From IMG/VR virus record IMGVR_UViG_3300028025_002417, positions 1 through 38,477 of that record: DNA of 38,477 nt. One strand, written 5' to 3'. Each line of letters begins with the position of its first letter. The stretch's first letter is position 1. Source of the stretch: a virus. Of the stretch, positions 29,637 through 36,651 are shown piece after piece. The position numbers and the translations under genes are program-made. The notes beneath the pieces are model-generated. The model had not been told where the DNA came from, made no database searches, and saw nothing but the letters and a program-made list of their open reading frames with translations.

Positions 29637-29801
29637 TATTTGTTAAGTGTGTGTGAGAAAGTGTTTAGCCGACAGCCTAACTATCAAGGTGAATAACCAT
29701 CCTTCTATGCAATCCAATCCGATGGCTACGGGCATACTGCAATAGAATGTGAGAGTCAAGTAACAGTCTCTTAAACATGCGATAGTACACTTAACAAATA
29801 T
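29636..29801 (+). ncRNA. Stem-closed structured RNA between tRNA-Thr and tRNA-Pro
   Basis: ATATTTGTTAAGTGT (29636-29650) pairs perfectly with ACACTTAACAAATAT (29787-29801), plus two wobble pairs inside. The roughly 135-base interior shows further short stems: TTAG/CTAA near 29670, CCA/TGG around 29720, CTAT..ATAG and GAGA/TCTC (29752-29770). No ORF with a start and ribosome site is seen on the plus strand. Same plan as the smaller insert at 27480. Confidence 0.65.
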
Positions 29802-29808
29802 ATAAATA
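29801..29808 (+). promoter_or_regulatory. Possible T4-type late promoter core
   Basis: An exact TATAAATA immediately before tRNA-Pro. It overlaps the end of the stem at 29787-29801. Context is AT-rich, so chance is possible. Confidence 0.4.
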
Positions 29809-29809
29809 T

Positions 29810-29883
29810 CTCGGTATGGTGAAATGGTATCATTCGTGGTTTGGGACCATGAGGCGCAAGTTCGATTCTTGCTACCGAGACCA
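29810..29883 (+). tRNA. tRNA-Pro (TGG)
   Basis: Acceptor CTCGGTA/TACCGAG, stem CGTGG/CCATG around TTTGGGA, encoded CCA. Confidence 0.9.
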
Positions 29884-29887
29884 ATTT

Positions 29888-29962
29888 GGGGGATTAGTGA
29901 TAATGGGAGCACATGTGCTTTGCAAGCATGAAGTGGGAGTTCGATCCTCCCATCCTCCACCA
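29888..29962 (+). tRNA. tRNA-Ala (TGC)
   Basis: Acceptor GGGGGAT/ATCCTCC, loop TTTGCAA, encoded CCA. Confidence 0.9.
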
Positions 29963-30005
29963 TTAATGTAGTAGTATAAAAACAATATAAGAGTGAAAGT
30001 ATAAA

Positions 30006-30452
30006 ATGTTATATCTAATAAAATCATTTACTGATAGTGTAATGAATATGTTAAGTGAGGATCCTGTGCGTCCTCACATTCCACATGTTGACAGAGTTGG
30101 CGACAACAAAGATATCTTTGTGTTGCGTGATGAAAATGAACAAGTGAAAGCAATTACATGTGTAAGTTATCAAACAGAAATTCCAACAAAAGAAACAGAG
30201 TTATTTCAAGTATCATCTGAACCTGTTGTTGCAATTTTTTATACCATTTGGAGTTATGCTCCAGGTGCCGGTCGCACATTAATTTTTGATGCAGTTAGAC
30301 ATATCAAAGAAAACAAACCAGAAATTCAAAGATACGTTACGCTAAGTCCAAAGACTGAAATGGCTAAACGTTTTCATTTGCGTAATGGTGCAGTTGTTTT
30401 CAGAGAGAATGAGGACACAGTTAACTACGAATATCATAGGGTGATTTTATGA
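30006..30452 (+). CDS. Acetyltransferase-like conserved phage protein
   Basis: 148 residues. The stretch VVAIFYTIWSYAPGAGRTLI resembles the acetyl-CoA-binding beta-bulge and glycine loop of GNAT enzymes, and VTLSPKTEMAKRFHLRNGA fits the C-terminal strand region. DPVRPHIP near the start is, from memory, typical of this phage family. Substrate unknown. Overlaps the next start by 4 bases; four genes run from here between the tRNA blocks. Confidence 0.72.
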   Translation: MLYLIKSFTDSVMNMLSEDPVRPHIPHVDRVGDNKDIFVLRDENEQVKAITCVSYQTEIPTKETELFQVSSEPVVAIFYTIWSYAPGAGRTLIFDAVRHIKENKPEIQRYVTLSPKTEMAKRFHLRNGAVVFRENEDTVNYEYHRVIL

Positions 30453-30751
30453 GTGATGGTGGAAAAGGAAGCGCACCACGTCCATTTAGCGTGAGTCAAG
30501 AAGAATTTGCAAATAACTTTGATGCAATCTTTCGCAAGAATATCAAAGCGGCTGAAGAAATTCATTCTGACAAAGGATATGAATTGGGCACTAAAGAAGG
30601 CTACGAAGAATTCAATAAGAAACGACAAGATGCGTTAGACAAGTTGCATACAGCCAATGAAGAGTTGGGTTTGTATGATGATGAGTATGAAGCAATTCAT
30701 AAGTACAATGAAGAAACTAAAGAAGTTAAGTTCAGGCAATTGAACAAATGA
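30449..30751 (+). CDS. Conserved phage protein starting MSDGGKGSAPRPFSV
   Basis: 100 residues, helical and charged after the N-terminal motif. MSDGGKGSxPRPFSVxQEEFxNNFDAIF is a well-known start of a small protein in many T4-like and other phages; function unknown. It overlaps both neighbours by 4 bases. Confidence 0.8.
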   Translation: MSDGGKGSAPRPFSVSQEEFANNFDAIFRKNIKAAEEIHSDKGYELGTKEGYEEFNKKRQDALDKLHTANEELGLYDDEYEAIHKYNEETKEVKFRQLNK

Positions 30752-31407
30752 AAGTCGAATTACATAAATTATTCTACACTCCAGTCTGGAGATTTCACTA
30801 TCCAGACTTTGAGAATGACCAAGAGTTCTTAGTGCGATATCTTGCACAAGATAATCTATATCTTTCTGAACGTGAGAAGAATGGGCTTCAAATCACTAGA
30901 GCAAACTTACACAAAGACGCTAAAGTAAAGAAGCTAACAGACTTCATTCACAGTTGTGGTAAGTATGCAATGGATGATATGGGTTACTCTGATTCATGTG
31001 GCATTACAAGTATGTGGGCTACTAGACAAAAAGCTGGTGGGTTTCATCATATGCACAGTCATGCGAATAGTTTCTTAGGTGGTTCATTTCATTTGTTTGA
31101 TGCTGATGGTAATGCAAGCGGAACAGTATTCCCGAATCTAAGTGCAGAGAAATATGTATTGCAACCCGCAATCTCAGGTAAGAATGAATTGATGTTGAAG
31201 TCGCAACAAGAGTTACCTTTTGTTCCAGGAACGTTAGTTATGTTTCCCGCATGGGCAACGCACCAAACAAGTCCTACTGATTGTAATTATAGAATCATTG
31301 TTGGCGTGAACATTATGCCAATTGGTAAAACTAATTTTGACCACTTTGATAGATATAATTTTCCTAGTACTGAAGACATGCAATTGATGGAGTATGGTGA
31401 TGAGTAA
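30748..31407 (+). CDS. 2OG-Fe(II) oxygenase (putative, TIGR02466-like)
   Basis: 219 residues. A double-stranded beta-helix with the metal ligands in GFHHMHSHANSFLGG (H-x-N form) and WATHQTSPT; the 2-oxoglutarate-binding arginine is in YRIIVGVNI. Such enzymes hydroxylate proteins, sugars or nucleic acids. It overlaps the next oxygenase gene by 8 bases, so the two are expressed together. Target unknown. Confidence 0.8.
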   Translation: MKVELHKLFYTPVWRFHYPDFENDQEFLVRYLAQDNLYLSEREKNGLQITRANLHKDAKVKKLTDFIHSCGKYAMDDMGYSDSCGITSMWATRQKAGGFHHMHSHANSFLGGSFHLFDADGNASGTVFPNLSAEKYVLQPAISGKNELMLKSQQELPFVPGTLVMFPAWATHQTSPTDCNYRIIVGVNIMPIGKTNFDHFDRYNFPSTEDMQLMEYGDE

Positions 31408-31927
31408 CTTCAGATTCATTGAAACTGGAATTGACATAAGTAAAATTCTAGAACAGATTGAAGATAAAGATTGGCAAGCAGTTTCTACGTATTCTAAGAT
31501 TGGCGGAGAACAAAACCCATATGGGTTTCTTCCTTTAGTCATGGCGATGGTTCGTAGTCCAGATGAGAATCCTAAAAACTCCGATTTGCAAAGACGCACA
31601 CCACTCTATGATAAGTATACAGAAGTGAGAAAGTATCTTAAGAAGCACGGCATTACGCAAACTTCAAGAGCCGCATTCTTCAAGTTGAATCCGAACGATA
31701 GTGTTGGACGCCACATTGATGATGGCACATATTATGCAACAAGAGACAGATATCATTTATCATTACAAGGCACTTACTTATATGAAGTAGATGGTGAAGA
31801 AATACAAATAGAACCAGGAACATTTTTCTGGTTCGATAATAAGAAATATCATTCTGCGTGGAACAATGGTACAGTAGACAGAATTACATTCGTGTTTGAC
31901 GTACCACATTCTGCAAAGAATCCATAA
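31400..31927 (+). CDS. Aspartyl/asparaginyl beta-hydroxylase-like 2OG-Fe(II) oxygenase
   Basis: 175 residues; ATG 31400 is chosen by GGAG (31389-31392) 7 bases upstream. Metal site H-x-D in VGRHIDDG and the distal histidine in NKKYHSAWN; the closing RITFVFDVPHS carries the oxoglutarate arginine. This matches the AspH-type family. A second, different oxygenase lies just upstream. It ends 1 base before tRNA-Trp. Confidence 0.85.
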   Translation: MSNFRFIETGIDISKILEQIEDKDWQAVSTYSKIGGEQNPYGFLPLVMAMVRSPDENPKNSDLQRRTPLYDKYTEVRKYLKKHGITQTSRAAFFKLNPNDSVGRHIDDGTYYATRDRYHLSLQGTYLYEVDGEEIQIEPGTFFWFDNKKYHSAWNNGTVDRITFVFDVPHSAKNP

Positions 31928-31928
31928 T

Positions 31929-32002
31929 TACTCACTGGTGTAATGGCAGCATCACGGTCTCCAAAACCGTTGGTCGGGGTTCGAGTCCCTGGTGGGTAGC
32001 CA
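31929..32002 (+). tRNA. tRNA-Trp (CCA)
   Basis: Acceptor TACTCAC/GTGGGTA, stem ACGGT/ACCGT around CTCCAAA, encoded CCA with G discriminator. Confidence 0.9.
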
Positions 32003-32009
32003 AAAATAT

Positions 32010-32083
32010 GCGGGGTTCGTAAAATGGTATTACCTCAGTCTTCCAAACTGAAGTCAGGAGTTCGATTCTCCTACCCCGCTCCA
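32010..32083 (+). tRNA. tRNA-Gly (TCC)
   Basis: Acceptor GCGGGGT/ACCCCGC with T discriminator, stem TCAGT/ACTGA around CTTCCAA, encoded CCA. Confidence 0.9.
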
Positions 32084-32084
32084 C

Positions 32085-32113
32085 TTGACTTATAAATCAA
32101 TATAAACTATACT
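32085..32113 (+). promoter_or_regulatory. Sigma70-type promoter before tRNA-Arg (TCT), spacer 17
   Basis: TTGACT (32085-32090), 17 bases, TATACT (32108-32113). A second internal promoter of the array. Confidence 0.75.
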
Positions 32114-32132
32114 ACGTGTATAGAAATTAATT

Positions 32133-32209
32133 CTGACTGTAGCTCAGTAGGATAGAGCAACGGATTTCTAATCCGTCGGTCGGGGGTTCGAATCCCTCCA
32201 GTCAGGCCA
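32133..32209 (+). tRNA. tRNA-Arg (TCT)
   Basis: Acceptor CTGACTG/CAGTCAG, stem ACGGA/TCCGT around TTTCTAA, encoded CCA with G discriminator. Confidence 0.9.
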
Positions 32210-32214
32210 GTTAT

Positions 32215-32298
32215 GCGAGAATGGTGGAATGGTATACACAGGAGACTTAAAATCTCCCGCCGCAAGGATTGAGGGTTCGAGTCCCTCTTCTCGTACCA
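32215..32298 (+). tRNA. tRNA-Leu (TAA)
   Basis: Acceptor GCGAGAA/TTCTCGT, stem GGAGA/TCTCC around CTTAAAA, long variable arm, encoded CCA. Confidence 0.9.
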
Positions 32299-32302
32299 AT
32301 AT

Positions 32303-32378
32303 GGGCTGATAGCTTAACGGTTAAAGCAGAGGACTCATAATCCTTTGAGTGTGGGTTCGATTCCCTCTCAGCCTACCA
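32303..32378 (+). tRNA. tRNA-Ile2 or Met (CAT)
   Basis: Acceptor GGGCTGA/TCAGCCT; GGACTCATAATCC anticodon arm resembles the lysidine-modified tRNA-Ile2 of bacteria and phages. If so it reads AUA. The third CAT tRNA of the array. Encoded CCA. Confidence 0.85.
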
Positions 32379-32399
32379 TGTTTTATTAAGGAGTGCGTT

Positions 32400-32870
32400 G
32401 TGCGTAAATTAGATTTAGAAGAGGTGCGGCAGTTCATAGAAAATCAAACACCAGAGACTAAAATCTATATTGGTTGTGATTCCGAAAGATTTAACATAGG
32501 TGGACTTTGGTATGCGGATTACATACTTGCTATTGTAATTCACATCAACGGAAATAATGGATGCAAATTGTTTGGTGAAGTACAGCGTGAACGTGACTAT
32601 GACCAAAAAGTTAATCGTCCAAGATATCGTTTAATGAACGAAGTGTATAAACTTTCTGAGTTGTATATCAAACTTGCAGATGTACTTGAAGGTCGTGATG
32701 TAGAAGTGCATTTGGATATTAATCCGAATGAGTTGCATGGTAGTTCTTGTGTTATTAATGAAGCAATGGGATACATCAAAGGAACATGTAATGTTGTTCC
32801 TATGGTTAAACCGAATGCGTTTGCGGCATCATATGCGGCAGATAGATTGAAAGGATTGAAAGTTGCGTAA
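32400..32870 (+). CDS. YkuK-like (DUF458) RNase H-fold protein
   Basis: 156 residues. GTG 32400 is the start: AAGGAG (32388-32393) lies 6 bases upstream, and longer readings would enter tRNA-Ile2. Acidic residues typical of the fold are in KIYIGCDSERF, VEVHLDINPNE and ASYAADRL. The family is annotated as a ribonuclease H-like protein of unknown substrate. Directly after the tRNA array, a role in RNA processing is tempting but unproven. Overlaps the next gene by 8 bases. Confidence 0.8.
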   Translation: MRKLDLEEVRQFIENQTPETKIYIGCDSERFNIGGLWYADYILAIVIHINGNNGCKLFGEVQRERDYDQKVNRPRYRLMNEVYKLSELYIKLADVLEGRDVEVHLDINPNELHGSSCVINEAMGYIKGTCNVVPMVKPNAFAASYAADRLKGLKVA

Positions 32871-33585
32871 ATTATTTGTTATGACTTTGCTTTGTGTGAG
32901 TACTCTTGCACATGCTGAACGTGTATCGGGTACTGGTGAATATTCATTTGGTCCTGATACTGCTGAGAATGTTGCATGTAGACTTGCTGAAGAAAAAGCA
33001 AAGCAAAATGCAATTGCGAATTTTGTTGGTGAATTGATTGAAGCCGCAACAAACGAAAATTGTAAAGATGAGAAGTGTACGACACTATCAACTTTATATA
33101 CTGAAGTGAGTGGTGAAATTAAAACCATTATCAAGAAAGACAAACAAGTTTATCCTGATAGAAATCGGCAAGTATGTGAAGTTGACATTGTGGCTGACGT
33201 AGAGAAGATTACCAATACAATGAAGTTTCATGTTGAAGGTAAGAATCAATTGAAAGTTGGAGAACGATTTGTCTTTCAAGCTGTCTCTGGGATTACTGGT
33301 ACCGTTGGTGTTTTTAATCTAGTTGACAAAGAGTATCAAATGGTTTATACTGACAAAGTACTGGAGATTAATAAACAGGTTCAAATTCCATCTGCTAGAT
33401 ACAAAATGCAAGCTGAATTGCCAATTGGCAAAGGTCATTCTAATGAGTTGCTTGTGTTCTTGTTTACCGATAAGAATTTGACTTTTAAGAGTCGGTATAG
33501 TACAATGGAGTTTGATTCGCTGGTAAAGGACATTCCTTTTAACAGTCGGAAAGTTATTAATCATCATGTGAGCATTGAAAGGTAG
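32863..33585 (+). CDS. Exported LPP20/DUF4384-like protein
   Basis: 240 residues. TTG 32863 start with AAGGA 7 bases upstream. A signal peptide (1-18, ending AHA). The N-terminal domain (YSFGPDTAENVACRLAEEKA) is LPP20-like; the C-terminal part (LKVGERFVFQAVSGITGTVG) resembles DUF4384-type beta domains. Four cysteines may form disulfides. First of three exported proteins in a row. Role on the cell surface unknown. Confidence 0.75.
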   Translation: MRKLFVMTLLCVSTLAHAERVSGTGEYSFGPDTAENVACRLAEEKAKQNAIANFVGELIEAATNENCKDEKCTTLSTLYTEVSGEIKTIIKKDKQVYPDRNRQVCEVDIVADVEKITNTMKFHVEGKNQLKVGERFVFQAVSGITGTVGVFNLVDKEYQMVYTDKVLEINKQVQIPSARYKMQAELPIGKGHSNELLVFLFTDKNLTFKSRYSTMEFDSLVKDIPFNSRKVINHHVSIER

Positions 33586-33589
33586 TGAA

Positions 33590-33718
33590 ATGAAGTCTCT
33601 TTTTATTATGGGTGTACTAGTAGCCTTAACTGGCTGTGGTACTGTGGGTGGCACTCTGCAAGGTGCTGGACAAGACTTGAATCAAGCAGGTCAATACATT
33701 AAGAATGTGGGAAAGTAA
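33590..33718 (+). CDS. Entericidin-like lipoprotein (42 residues)
   Basis: Starts MKSLFIMGVLVALTGCGTVG: a signal peptide with lipobox LTGC, so C16 should be lipidated. The mature stretch LQGAGQDLNQAGQYIKN matches the entericidin A/B family pattern. In E. coli EcnA and EcnB form a small antidote/toxin lipoprotein pair. AAAGG lies 7 bases upstream. Flanked by two LPP20-like exported proteins. Confidence 0.8.
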   Translation: MKSLFIMGVLVALTGCGTVGGTLQGAGQDLNQAGQYIKNVGK

Positions 33719-33721
33719 ATT

Positions 33722-34333
33722 ATGGAAAAGTTTTTATGTTATGCAGTATTGCCGTTTGTAATTTCATTAAGCGCATGTAGCACTATCAAAGATGGTCCGA
33801 GTGTTAGTGAAACGAAAATGTTTAGTAACGAAGTTGACTACCCTAAGTGGTATGCTGACGCACCAAAGAAAGACGATTCCGCTATCTATGGTGTTGGTAC
33901 TGAATACTCAAACGATTTTCAATTCGCTGTAGACAAAGCAATGCTATCTGCTAAACGTGAACTTGCTTCCAACTATTCTTCATACACTAGTGCTATGATG
34001 AAAGACTTTGCAGTTGAATCTGGTGTGCTAGGTAAAGGTGTTGCTAATGCTGACATTGAACGTACTACACGATTGATTGTTGCTAAAGTAAATCTGGTTG
34101 GTGTGCAACGCACTAACTTTATTGTTGTAAAAGAAGGTAGTGGCTTTCGTTCATTCGTTCGCTTGCGTTTTTCTGCTGACGAATCAAACAAGATTATGCT
34201 TGCTGAAATTCAACGTAACGCCGCACTCTATGCACAACTACGTGCATCTAAATCTTTTCGTGAGTTAGATAAAGAAACTGGTAAGATTGAAACACAAAAA
34301 ATTAATGAATTGAATGCGATGAAGGTGGACTAA
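33722..34333 (+). CDS. LPP20-like lipoprotein
   Basis: 203 residues. A signal peptide with lipobox LSAC (C19). PKWYADAPKKDDSAIYGVGT and FAVDKAMLSAKRELA are the LPP20 hallmark. It shares the fold of the first domain of the 32863 protein, so the two may be related by duplication. It would sit in the outer or inner membrane facing the periplasm. Confidence 0.82.
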   Translation: MEKFLCYAVLPFVISLSACSTIKDGPSVSETKMFSNEVDYPKWYADAPKKDDSAIYGVGTEYSNDFQFAVDKAMLSAKRELASNYSSYTSAMMKDFAVESGVLGKGVANADIERTTRLIVAKVNLVGVQRTNFIVVKEGSGFRSFVRLRFSADESNKIMLAEIQRNAALYAQLRASKSFRELDKETGKIETQKINELNAMKVD

Positions 34334-34659
34334 TGAACAAAGTTATTCGTGATGGAAAAGTTGCAGTACTAGTATCTCCAGGATTCGGTGCTGGTTGGTC
34401 AACATGGGCATATAGTGGTGAAGAAGATAATCGTGACTTTATGCTCTTTGATCCAACACTAGTTACTATGGTTGAACGTGGCGATTCAGTAGAAGCGATT
34501 GAATCATATGTTACTGCTATTCATCCACACACATACTGTGGTGGTGCAGACGATTTGACAATTCAATGGTTGCCTGTTGGTACTGCTTTTCGCATTCACG
34601 AATATGATGGTTCTGAATCTGTAGAGATTCGTGATGAAATGGATTGGAAGATAGCATGA
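34333..34659 (+). CDS. Conserved hypothetical protein (VSPGFGAGWSTW family)
   Basis: 108 residues. KVAVLVSPGFGAGWSTW, FMLFDP and YCGGADDLTIQWLPVGTAF form a family pattern seen in phages and some bacteria; function unknown. The start overlaps the stop of the lipoprotein gene by 1 base, and its stop overlaps the next start. Confidence 0.78.
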   Translation: MNKVIRDGKVAVLVSPGFGAGWSTWAYSGEEDNRDFMLFDPTLVTMVERGDSVEAIESYVTAIHPHTYCGGADDLTIQWLPVGTAFRIHEYDGSESVEIRDEMDWKIA

Positions 34660-34832
34660 TGAAATTTCTATGTGGATGTGCTGTTGGTATCTTTCTTGCA
34701 ACAGCAGGAACTTCCGGAATTGCAATGCTTATAGATAGTAGTGTTAGTAAATTTCAAAACACTATCAAAGAATCTGTTCGTGAACAACCACCACGACAAA
34801 ACAATCAACAAATGAAAATGGAGTCGATATGA
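34656..34832 (+). CDS. Small membrane protein (58 residues)
   Basis: ATG 34656 behind GGAAG; ATG 34659 is an alternative. Starts MMKFLCGCAVGIFLATAG: one membrane helix or an uncleaved signal, then a polar Gln/Asn-rich tail. Overlaps both neighbours by 4 bases. Not recognised. Confidence 0.68.
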   Translation: MMKFLCGCAVGIFLATAGTSGIAMLIDSSVSKFQNTIKESVREQPPRQNNQQMKMESI

Positions 34833-35230
34833 AACACTGGAGCGAATTAACTGACCTAGAATCTGCAATCATTCGAGTTGGAGAATTTAAAAATCTCTTT
34901 AAACTTCTTGTCGCTGGCACAGAAAATTATGTGGACATTAAAGTATTGCAATCTGCAATCTACACAATGGACGGTATGATTGACGATATCGATTCTACAT
35001 TGTATGAAAAATTTCAAACAGTATGGGATTGCGTTAAAGATGACTTGCCAGTAGAATTGGTTGACACCGAAAACAATTATCAATTCGAAAACGGGCAACC
35101 ATTCTATGATAATATGAATTTTACATCTGAGAACCAAGGTAGTACAGTCACAATTACTAGCAATGAAGAGGATGAAGCATTCAAAGACTTAGAAAACGCA
35201 ATCAAAAATTGGCACAAAGCAACCCCATAA
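34829..35230 (+). CDS. Acidic hypothetical protein (133 residues)
   Basis: Starts MKHWSELTDLESAIIRVGEF. Helical and acidic, no cysteine pattern or signal. Last gene before the terminator at 35286. Not recognised. Confidence 0.7.
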   Translation: MKHWSELTDLESAIIRVGEFKNLFKLLVAGTENYVDIKVLQSAIYTMDGMIDDIDSTLYEKFQTVWDCVKDDLPVELVDTENNYQFENGQPFYDNMNFTSENQGSTVTITSNEEDEAFKDLENAIKNWHKATP

Positions 35231-35285
35231 CCAGGCTTTTGGGCGGCTTTCCGCTTTAGACTGTATTCCTACCCCTCCGAGACTA

Positions 35286-35312
35286 GAAAAACCGCCCAAA
35301 AGGCGGTTTTTT
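35286..35312 (+). terminator. Rho-independent terminator with competing upstream stem
   Basis: AACCGCC (35290-35296), loop CAAAA, GGCGGTT (35302-35308), then T. The CCGCCCAAAAG (35292-35302) is also the exact complement of CTTTTGGGCGG (35236-35246). Confidence 0.85.
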
Positions 35313-35347
35313 GCGTTGTTTTTCTGCAACATTCTTGAAAATAGTTG

Positions 35348-35375
35348 TTGACATATACCCTAATGAGAGTACAAT
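35348..35375 (+). promoter_or_regulatory. Spacer-16 promoter module (copy 5)
   Basis: TTGACA (35348-35353), 16 bases, TACAAT (35370-35375). CAAC (35327), 13 bases with GAAAATA, GTTGTT (35344). Confidence 0.78.
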
Positions 35376-35408
35376 AGACTTTGTTGATTGAGAAAACAAA
35401 GGAAATTT

Positions 35409-36158
35409 ATGAAACTGCTCTCTACTGGAAACCCCAAGGTTCTGAAAGGAATGTCACAAGGTTACAATACCTACATTCTGCACCTTGCGCCTGCCAACTT
35501 GAGCGGTTATGAAACTTGCGCCAAGCGCACGGCTGGTTGTACTGCCGCTTGTTTGAACACCGCTGGTCGTGGTGGTATGTTTAAGCGTGGCGAAACCACT
35601 AACGTTATTCAAAAGGCACGTATTCGTAAAACCAAAATGTTTTTCGAAGACCGTATTCAATTTATGAACCTGCTGGTTGCTGATATTGAATTAGCAATTA
35701 AGCAAAGCAAACGGATGAACCTTGTTCCTGTGTTCCGTTTGAATGGTACTTCTGACCTTGCGTTTGAAAAGTATGAGGTTGTTCGTAACGGTCAATTGTT
35801 CCGTAACATGTTCACCGCTTTTCCTGAAGTCCAATTCTATGACTACACCAAAATACTTGGTCGTAAAATTGTTGATATCGCCAACTACCACCTGACATTC
35901 TCTGCCGCTGATGGCAATGATGCCGATGTTGCAAAAGCAATTCAACAAGGTTATAATGTTGCTACCGTGTTCGGTATTAAGAAAACTTTGCCAATGCCTG
36001 AGACTTATATGGGTATGCCAGTTTTCAATGGTGACGAATCCGATTTGCGTTTCCTTGACCCTAAAGGTGTTGTCGTTGGTTTGTATGCAAAAGGCAAAGC
36101 AAAAAAAGATACCACTGGTTTTGTGAAATATCCTATTCTTATGTTGATGGCCGCTTAA
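35409..36158 (+). CDS. GP88-like conserved protein
   Basis: 249 residues from ATG 35409 (AAGGA 5 bases upstream). YNTYILHLAPANLSGYETCA, then GCTAACLNTAGRG and the NVIQKARIRKT helix match the phage 'Gene product 88' family, which has a conserved cysteine cluster (TCAKRTAGCTAAC) that could bind a metal or iron-sulfur centre. Function unknown. First gene after promoter copy 5. Confidence 0.82.
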   Translation: MKLLSTGNPKVLKGMSQGYNTYILHLAPANLSGYETCAKRTAGCTAACLNTAGRGGMFKRGETTNVIQKARIRKTKMFFEDRIQFMNLLVADIELAIKQSKRMNLVPVFRLNGTSDLAFEKYEVVRNGQLFRNMFTAFPEVQFYDYTKILGRKIVDIANYHLTFSAADGNDADVAKAIQQGYNVATVFGIKKTLPMPETYMGMPVFNGDESDLRFLDPKGVVVGLYAKGKAKKDTTGFVKYPILMLMAA

Positions 36159-36159
36159 A

Positions 36160-36408
36160 ATGAAATCTAAAATCTTTATCACTTATCCCGATAATTACAA
36201 ATATTTTAAAAGCAAATTGCCTACGGGACAAAAAGGGTATTGTGAAATTATGCGGAACGTTACTGTAGAACCAGACCCGAATAATGTTTATGATAATTGG
36301 GGTACTATCGAAGCATACGGACAAAAACTTTTTGTCCACGCATACGATTATGAAGGTGAAGAGAAATTGTGGCAAATTTCTGGTGTTGCAAGAAAACAAC
36401 AGTCTTGA
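36160..36408 (+). CDS. Hypothetical protein (82 residues)
   Basis: Starts MKSKIFITYPDNYKYFKSKL; one base after the GP88-like stop. Soluble, with acidic and aromatic residues (EPDPNNVYDNWGT). Last gene before promoter copy 6. Not recognised. Confidence 0.68.
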   Translation: MKSKIFITYPDNYKYFKSKLPTGQKGYCEIMRNVTVEPDPNNVYDNWGTIEAYGQKLFVHAYDYEGEEKLWQISGVARKQQS

Positions 36409-36417
36409 AAATAGTTG

Positions 36418-36445
36418 TTGACATTGTTTCCCATTGTGCTATACT
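36418..36445 (+). promoter_or_regulatory. Spacer-16 promoter module (copy 6)
   Basis: TTGACA (36418-36423), 16 bases, TATACT (36440-36445) then AGA. AACAAC (36395), 13 bases with GAAAATA, GTTGTT (36414). Confidence 0.82.
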
Positions 36446-36474
36446 AGAATTTGTTCAGTTGAAAAGAGATTAAA

Positions 36475-36651
36475 ATGGAAGTTTATATCGTTAAGAGTTT
36501 TAGTCCTGAGAATGGTTGGGTCAATTTGAAGGCATTTGATAACAATGATGCCGCCGTGTATTTTGCTAATACCATTGAAAAGCAAATACCTGATGATGCT
36601 GAAGATGAATTTGTTGAAATTGAAGTACTTAATGTTAGGAGTTGGAATTAA
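36475..36651 (+). CDS. Small acidic protein (58 residues)
   Basis: Starts MEVYIVKSFSPENGWVNLK and ends VLNVRSWN; acidic C-terminal half. AAGAGAT lies upstream of the ATG, behind promoter copy 6. The stop overlaps the next start by one base. Not recognised. Confidence 0.68.
   Translation: MEVYIVKSFSPENGWVNLKAFDNNDAAVYFANTIEKQIPDDAEDEFVEIEVLNVRSWN

Noticed and set aside
29643-29963. 106-residue minus-strand frame across tRNA-Pro and tRNA-Ala
   Set aside because: It runs antisense through two tRNAs and the stem-closed RNA, without a ribosome site.
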